Shown here piece after piece: positions 57,797-64,000 of a stretch of DNA of 64,000 nucleotides; position 1 is the stretch's first letter; every line of letters begins with the position of its first letter. Below the pieces are notes generated by a model that had not been told where the DNA came from, did not search any database, and saw only the letters and a program-made list of their open reading frames with translations. Source of the stretch: Oryzias latipes (Eukaryota > Chordata > Actinopteri > Beloniformes > Adrianichthyidae); contig NC_019864.2 in assembly GCF_002234675.1 (NCBI RefSeq), positions 18,974,582 through 19,038,581 on the forward strand, in the 5' to 3' direction. The position numbers and the translations under genes are program-made.

Positions 57797-59989
57797 GCTG
57801 TCATTATAGGTGTTGCCAATTGAATTGCTAAACTGTTAAATACATTCATTCTGTACCAAATGTTCACAATTGATTGTCTTAATTATTTTGAACTTTTCAG
57901 AAATTTAATAATTTATACTTTTTACTGATTGTACTGTTGTGTTTTTTTTCCTACCAAGAAGATATGAACATCCCACTACAAACGAGGACAATAAAGTTTT
58001 AGACCTAATAAAAATGTATTTCTCTGCTGATTAATTCATTATGTTTCACTAAATCTAAAATGACTAACTTTTTACAAATTTTATATTGTTTCATTTCAGC
58101 AGATACTTCAAACAATGACAGGGATATCAATAAGTCTTTCATTTCAAAAGTAATAATAATAATAATAATAATAGTTATTAGGAATAATAGGATTTTCATG
58201 CATAAACTTGTATAAACGGTAAAAATAAAGTAAGTTCCAACTTTGCACACCTAGCAGTGATAAACTTCAATTCTATTTTCCTATATTCACTTCTGCTATA
58301 AACTGTGGTATGTGTGCTGGTACTTTGGCATGAAAAGGAAAACAAGGTTTTCCAAAATAAAACCTGTTTGGAATCTTCGTACCCATTATTTCTGATTCCA
58401 GATTTTGAGTAAGCTAACACAAAAACTTTATAAACTACGGTACATTGCGGTATTTAAATTGGGATCTTGATCAGATGTTTTGACATTTTGCCAACCCCTT
58501 GTGGTATTATTCTCAGAAGAAGAAAAAAATTAATTCATTGCAATGTTTATTAGGTAAAAGGCATCAACTGATGATAAAAAGGGCCTTTTTTTAATTAGAT
58601 GGGCATTTAGTTTTGTAAACTTTCATTAGACTCCAAATGCAAGCTCAGAATGTTTGACAAGATTAAACTTATGATCCAAGGAGATGAGTATGTTTTCCCA
58701 CTTATAACTTTAATTTTGAAGATGTTTGCCAAAAATGGCAGTGGTTAAGTGATGGTTTTAAAAAACAAAGTGTCAAATGCACAAATCTGACATTCTGACA
58801 AAGCAAATCTTTCAAATGCACTGGCTTTTAAATATTCACTTACATTATGTCATTCTAGCCCTTAAATGTAAGCCGTCTGAAGCACGCTTGATTGACTGCA
58901 TTACATTCCAGGTGCGAGCCGGAGCTTGAAAAATCCAGTTTTACTCTTTGCAAATCTGACACCTGAAACAAGACAAAAAAAAGTCCATCAATACACCATG
59001 GTTCTTTTTTTTGTTCAGTTTCTGCTGACCTGCACGCACATTTATTTTAGAATTATAAGAATGTCCTAGATTTTGAGAAGTTTCACATTCATGTTGCTCC
59101 CTGAATAAGTGGTTTTCAACCTTATTTCAATTTCATAAAAAAATATTTTTTTAACCAGCTTGATCATTATGTTTGAAATTTATAATACAGTAAGGCAATT
59201 AAATAAAATGCAACTACCAAATTATTAAGCAGCAAAACAAGATAAAGAATAATTACATTAAATGAATAAAAGGAACCTTGGCAATTCAAAAAACAACCAC
59301 AAGGAAAATATTTTGATAAAAATAATCCTGCTGAACTGCTTAGTGTCAAATGATATTAAAATATAAATTTACATCCCAAAATTCAGTTTGATAACTTATT
59401 TTGGGGAAAGATTTTTGCATCATCATTGCGGTTTTATCTGGAGTGCCTCGTGTAGTGCCTTAAAGTCTTGACTTTGTAAAGTTCTCAGAACAAAACAGAG
59501 ATTGATCAGCCAAAACCCACCGGAATTCTAAAAAGAATATAAGTATTCCATATGATATCTCTACTAATATTCTATTAGTGTTGGTGTCATTATTTCTCTT
59601 AAAAGAAATAAACAGGGTTCTTTGCTAAGCTAATCTAGAATTAGCTGTAGGTTTAGTGTACAGCGCCTTAGTCACTCATCTAATGAGTCACAATGACTTT
59701 ACTCCACACGCTGATACTCTTCCTGCTGCCAGAATGTTTACATGGTCCATGATGTCGTAACATTCTACTGAATTAGGCTTTATTCTGTTTTTCTTGTCTT
59801 TACAGTTACACCTTAATGCATGTTTGAAGAAAGAACGACTTAACTTTATGTATCATTTTGTGACAAAAATTGATGGTTAGGTAAAAGAATCCCAGTGATA
59901 AAGATAAATGAGGAAAAATAGGTCAAATAGTCATTACTAACACTTTTAGAATCTAACTTTTAATAGTCTGCACATATGTTAATTTCTAC

Positions 59990-60560
59990 AACATTAAAGA
60001 CCAATTCCTGTCATGTTTTGGTCTATTTTAAAAGTGTTCCCAGCTGTCTTTTAATTATGCTTATGCCGTTTTTGGGCAAAATCAAAAAGTTTCAGCAGAG
60101 CTGCAGTTCATTAGAAATTCACCTCTGAGTTGTTGGCGAGATTGTTCCCATTGCAATGAGCTCTCTGTTGACAAGCACTCCCACTAGTTTACGGTCCCTA
60201 ACAACCCCAAAGCTAACTTTAGCAGGGCAACAAAAACAGAAAACAATATTGGAGCTATCCAGTGGTAAAGTTTTGAGCCAGATGCCAGCTCAAACAAGAA
60301 AAATGAGGACGTAATGGATCTAATCGCCTTCAGGTGGATGCATCAGAAAGGAGTGGGGCAGGGAGCTTGTATTTTCAGGGTATTTTGTACATACCCAAAA
60401 CAATCTTTTTCAACCTGATTTTTTTGTTTGCTTCTGATTCACAACTATTTAAATAAAAAAATAAGTAGAAATGCAAGTTTGAGCTTAATTTCCTTAATAG
60501 ATGTCCTCCATCATCATAAAGAAGCCCCAAGACCAAGTTTAAAACACGATTTTCATTAGA
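59990..60560 (-). repeat. dispersed repeat family R1, long copy 5
   Basis: See 56690-57290 for shared blocks. This copy also carries AGTGGTAAAGTTTTGAG, absent from copy 4, and the GATGCATC block shared with 16141-16470. Confidence 0.65.
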
Positions 60561-61476
60561 GTGGGTCTCTAACGTCTTAATTTTAGGCTGTTTCATGGCT
60601 ACCATAAGGAAGGGAAAAAAAGAAGGGGAAAAGGAAAGAAACTAATAATACAGTAAATTGTAAGGTTTTCTGTTTGGCCAAAATCTTTCTTTTACAGGAG
60701 TGTTGAAATTATTGTGTTTTATTTGATTAATCAATTAATCTTGAGGATCATAGTCAAAGATTGCTAAAAAAAACAAAAACAAAAAACTCAAATCTTTTGC
60801 ATGCATGTTAGTCATAACCCATGGCACACAGGCACAGTGGAGTGGACCCTCCTCTGAGGCTTAAGGCCCACTCACTGCCAGCTCTCTGACAGGAAATGGA
60901 GGGTCAGCAGCACCCTGACACTACAGAGACAGATGCTTTAATACTGTCCCAAAATACAACAGATTACACTCTACCAACACCAGCAGCTTTATGCCTCATA
61001 CTGCTACAACTTCGCCTCAAAAGTGCTCATGTCTTAAGTATACTTTTACCTAACTTTCCCTTTCTGGAAACTATTCAGCTTTTGGAGTCCTAATAAAAAG
61101 TATTACAGTAAGTCAGCCAGTAGACTAATTCATTTGTTTCTTTTTGGCTAATTAACCTCCATGGTGACGTCATGACTTGTTTGTCCTGCAAACAGGTGTT
61201 ATTAATTAATTACTTATTGGCGCGTGCGTTCAGGAGGGATGGAAAAATCAGGCGCAGCAACCCGGCACTAATAGCTGCACCCTGGGGGGAGTTTAAACAT
61301 CAACAGTACTGGTTCGGGTCCAGCTTTGTTTATCTGGCAGCCTATTGTAAAACACCTGTGGGGGCTTTAAACCAGTTTAAAAGAACTGCGCTAAAAGTGA
61401 CACCAGAGGGTAGAATGTGACCAAAAACAAAACCTAATTGTGGTTACCGTTTAAGAAAGCCAAAGAGAGGACTTAC

Positions 61477-61720
61477 CAATGCTGGCAAAGGAAGAAATGG
61501 ACTGTTATGCAGATGAATGATAAGACATTGCACCGATCTGAGATGGTGGACAATCCCTGCGCGCCCCCGGAACCACTGGCTTATTGCGCGCGAGCAGGTC
61601 GGCTAATTCCCTGACTGTCCCATACGGGAGGGAAGGAAGGTGCGAGGGATATTACTGAGCTGTGCGTGTGTGCAAACCAACAGGGAACAAAGAGCTTACA
61701 GGTGATCAGAGTTGAAGCAG
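61477..61720 (-). promoter_or_regulatory. probable ano2 noncoding first exon and promoter
   Basis: A near-consensus donor (CCAGCATTG then GTAAGTCC) ends at 61477 on the minus strand. It sits beside a GC-rich patch with GCGCGCCCCC and GCGCGCGAGC motifs (61559-61597). This is the only promoter-like sequence between vwf and the ano2 coding exons. The start site was not resolved. Confidence 0.45.
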
Positions 61721-62632
61721 AACCTCCTACTCTCTCTGCAGAAATGCTTCCCCCCCAGAACGCACAGACAGAACTATGATCCCCTCATCTCGTTTTTAGA
61801 GTTTTCTTCAAGCCTGTTCTGTTTATCTCTGTTGCCAAGCCTTCCCAATAAACAACGGGAAAAAAAGGAAATGTCATTCGGAGAAGGAGAAAACGAACTG
61901 TTTTTCATTTGTGCATCTGTGCACTCACCATCTGCTCAGTAATTTTCGCGTCAGAAAAGCTCTGAGCCTCTTTTCCAATCTACACTGACCCCACCAAAAT
62001 GACACAAAGCTCCTATTATTGGAGCCACAGCAACACAAATGTGCACACTTTGTTGAAATAATAGTTAGACTAGCAACTACAAACTAAAAATAACGGTTCC
62101 GATGCGCGTGAAGGTGGTTACTCCCCTGTCTTTGTCGGGGGGGCTCATGGATGCCTGGATCAGCCAGGCTGCTTCTCAATTCTCAATTTTTTGTGTTTTT
62201 TCTTGTTTTGTTTGTTCTATCTTTCCTTTTAAACTACTTGTCTGAAATAAATATCACAATCATTAATTTGGTAGTTAATTTGGTAATGTATGCTTTATAA
62301 TTTCCTAAATCATAAAAAAATGTAAAAATAATAATTTATTCTATTTAAACACTTAAAGGTTTAAGCTAGAGAGGCTCTGTGAGGTTGTTTTTTTTTACTA
62401 AAAGGAAATTCGTTTGATAAAAATATACACATTTATTTAGTTTAAACCAGAATATGTAAACACTTGTTGAAATATATTCAAATATCTTAAGTAAATTCAT
62501 AGAAAAAAACAATCCAAGACTAGCAAATACATTTTATAACCACATTCAGACAAAGTATGGTGAAAAAACTGTTTCATTTTGCAGAAATATGACAACATGG
62601 TGAATTTCTGTATATGTAAATGTTTCGGTACA
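61721..62632. other. interval between vwf end and ano2 promoter
   Basis: No gene is seen. About 900 bases separate the vwf polyadenylation signal from the ano2 promoter region, so the two genes are closely spaced in tandem. Confidence 0.5.
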
Positions 62633-62638
62633 TTTATT
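62633..62638 (-). terminator. polyadenylation signal AATAAA (vwf)
   Basis: Minus-sense AATAAA 72 bases past the vwf stop codon. Confidence 0.6.
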
Positions 62639-62709
62639 TAGGCGTTCTGAAAGCATCTGTAAACTCTTCTCTTGGATTGAGAGTCTTACTCTGCAGCTAA
62701 AGGCAGAGT

Positions 62710-63759
62710 CTAGGTGCAGCGTTTGGACAGGCAGTCACATTTGGTGACAGACAGGACGGTGTGGTGACTACGAGTGCCGTTGGTGCACAGGACTGGAACG
62801 CTGAGAGGCTCTGTCTCCACAGCTGTGCAGCACACACACTCCTGCTCTACAGCAGCTCTTTGCAGAGAGTATGTGGATTTACTGCGACATTTGCCCTAAG
62901 AGATGAAGAAATAAAAAAATGGTTATAGGAATATCAGTTTTATGATTTTATTTATTTTCAGAAGAAAAAGTTTTAAAAAAATGGTGCTTACTTCACAATA
63001 ACGCAGCTCTATCTGTTTCTCCGACTGGCAGTCGTCCACTTTGATGTAGTTAAGTGTTCCCACTGTCCTTCGACACTCAGGCTGTGAACCTATAAACAGG
63101 AGAACATATTAGTCTGTGTTCATCCTTTATAAAATCCTCAAGTTGGGGCTACTTACACATCTCACAGCAGGTTTTTCCAATTTTGCTGATTTTCCCCTGA
63201 AAACAAAAACAAGCAAAAAGAAAAAAAAAATGTGCGAGTAAACATTTGTGATTAAAAACCTGAACGCTGTAACACAGGAATTAGATGCTGCACCCCTTCG
63301 TCAAGACAGTTTTTCTGGTTAAAAGGCGGGCAAGTTGTCATTTTTGTCTCCAGGACCAGATCTCCTCTCTTATTCACACCACACGTGTACAGGTTGCATC
63401 CGTCCTCTCTTGTTGAGTTGACCTAAGAGAAGGATGACATGTGTGTATAAGTACATTTCGTTTTCTGAATGTTCCCAATAGGATGTATCAGAACAATCAA
63501 GCCATCTCACCTTCCAAAATTTAAAGGTTAGAAGAGTCATAGCAAAGTAGACTAACAGGAGAAGCTTTAAGCTTTCTGTCTGTCTTCTTGATTTGTTCTT
63601 TACTTGCTTCTACCAAATCACATTTTTATGACCAAAACCTCCTCTTTGCATAGCACCTACCTGTATACTGATGAGGTTTCCATCTGGCTTTTGTGTGACA
63701 CAAGCAGTAGCAATGCAGCGACCACAGCAGCTACCCTCCTCCTTCTGCAGGGTGTATCC
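62710..63759 (-). CDS. vwf: von Willebrand factor, C-terminal five exons (partial)
   Basis: Secreted haemostasis glycoprotein; this is its extreme C-terminus, with the gene continuing past the right edge of the window. Exons: 63759-63661, 63422-63294, 63196-63157, 63089-62992, 62895-62710. They give 183 residues plus stop in one frame. The first part is the end of the last VWC-type module (SCCGRCIATAC, EDGCNLYTCGVNKRG, CPPFNQKNCLDEGGKI, CCEMCSQPEC). The rest is the cystine-knot (CTCK) domain used for tail-to-tail dimerisation in the endoplasmic reticulum (YIKVDDCQSE, YCEGKCRSK, CVCC, VLCTNGT, CDCLSKRC). Spacing of cysteines follows human VWF closely. Mucins share this fold, but the residue matches and the vwf-ano2 gene order favour vwf. 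Confidence 0.9.
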
Positions 63760-64000
63760 CTAAAAACATGGAGTATTCTAATCATTCACTTCTATAAAAA
63801 GATGATTAGAAAGATTGATGCTGGAGATTACCCTGACCTTTTTCTATGTACAAATAAAGCTTCTGGAAATACTAAATCTTAAAAAGTGTCTGTTTTCCAT
63901 TTTTGATTTTCAATATTGTTCTGTGAATAACTAAAGTATTAACTCGTAAAATGAGTAAGAGTTGTTTCTCGTTTGGCTGAGACTGATCAAAAGTTTGGTA

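Larger units (their letters stand above)
55603..61476. other. putative first intron of ano2 (noncoding)
   Basis: No protein-coding exon is recognisable. It contains two long R1 repeat copies (56690-57290, 59990-60560) and a 130-base direct-repeat and hairpin structure (57651-57796). If the noncoding exon ending at 61477 is real, this entire stretch is ano2 intron 1. Confidence 0.4.

Noticed and set aside
62710-63759. Gel-forming mucin C-terminus
   Set aside because: The CTCK fold is shared, but residue-level similarity and the ano2 neighbour point to vwf.

Overview
This window is vertebrate genomic DNA: split genes with GT-AG introns, microsatellites, LINE, SINE, Tc1 and Ty3/gypsy elements. 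The protein sequences and the repeat types point to a teleost fish; I cannot name the species. All confidently identified genes lie on the minus strand.

Layout from left to right. Positions 1-7800 are mostly gene-free and AT-rich. They hold a candidate signal-peptide exon (2832-2937), a GC-rich CpG block (about 3.4-4.06 kb) and dispersed repeats. Positions 7813-13492 hold a complete eight-exon high-affinity choline transporter gene (slc5a7-like, 545 aa). Positions 16595-28240 hold cfap161, a ciliary microtubule protein gene (eight exons, 278 aa). Its 9.9 kb first intron carries a dead Tc1 element, an L2-like LINE remnant and a complete, apparently very young Ty3/gypsy chromovirus with an intact 1448-codon gag-pol frame. 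Positions 30146-35806 hold a ceramide synthase of the CERS2/3 group (ten exons, 374 aa; cers3 favoured). Positions 38807-55557 hold ano2, a calcium-activated chloride channel (27 coding exons, 1298 aa). It has a conserved 12-nt microexon and an unusually long C-terminal tail. A 2.4 kb foldback DNA element sits in its second coding intron. Positions 62710-63759 hold the last five exons of vwf, which continues past the right edge.

Order and strand of vwf then ano2 match the human 12p13 neighbourhood. cfap161 and a CERS2/3 gene recall human 15q, and slc5a7 is on human 2q, so the window joins segments that are separate in mammals. I see no functional operon-like relation among the genes. All exon models were built by hand from splice signals, reading phase and remembered family sequences. 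Each full gene model keeps one open frame across all its exons, which is strong internal support. I found no CRISPR array and nothing I would call a wholly new biological system. The most interesting signals are a self-priming-type primer site in the gypsy element, the ano2 microexon and duplicated tail motif, a GC-AG intron in the ceramide synthase, an overlapping uORF at ano2 and a five-copy unclassified repeat family.
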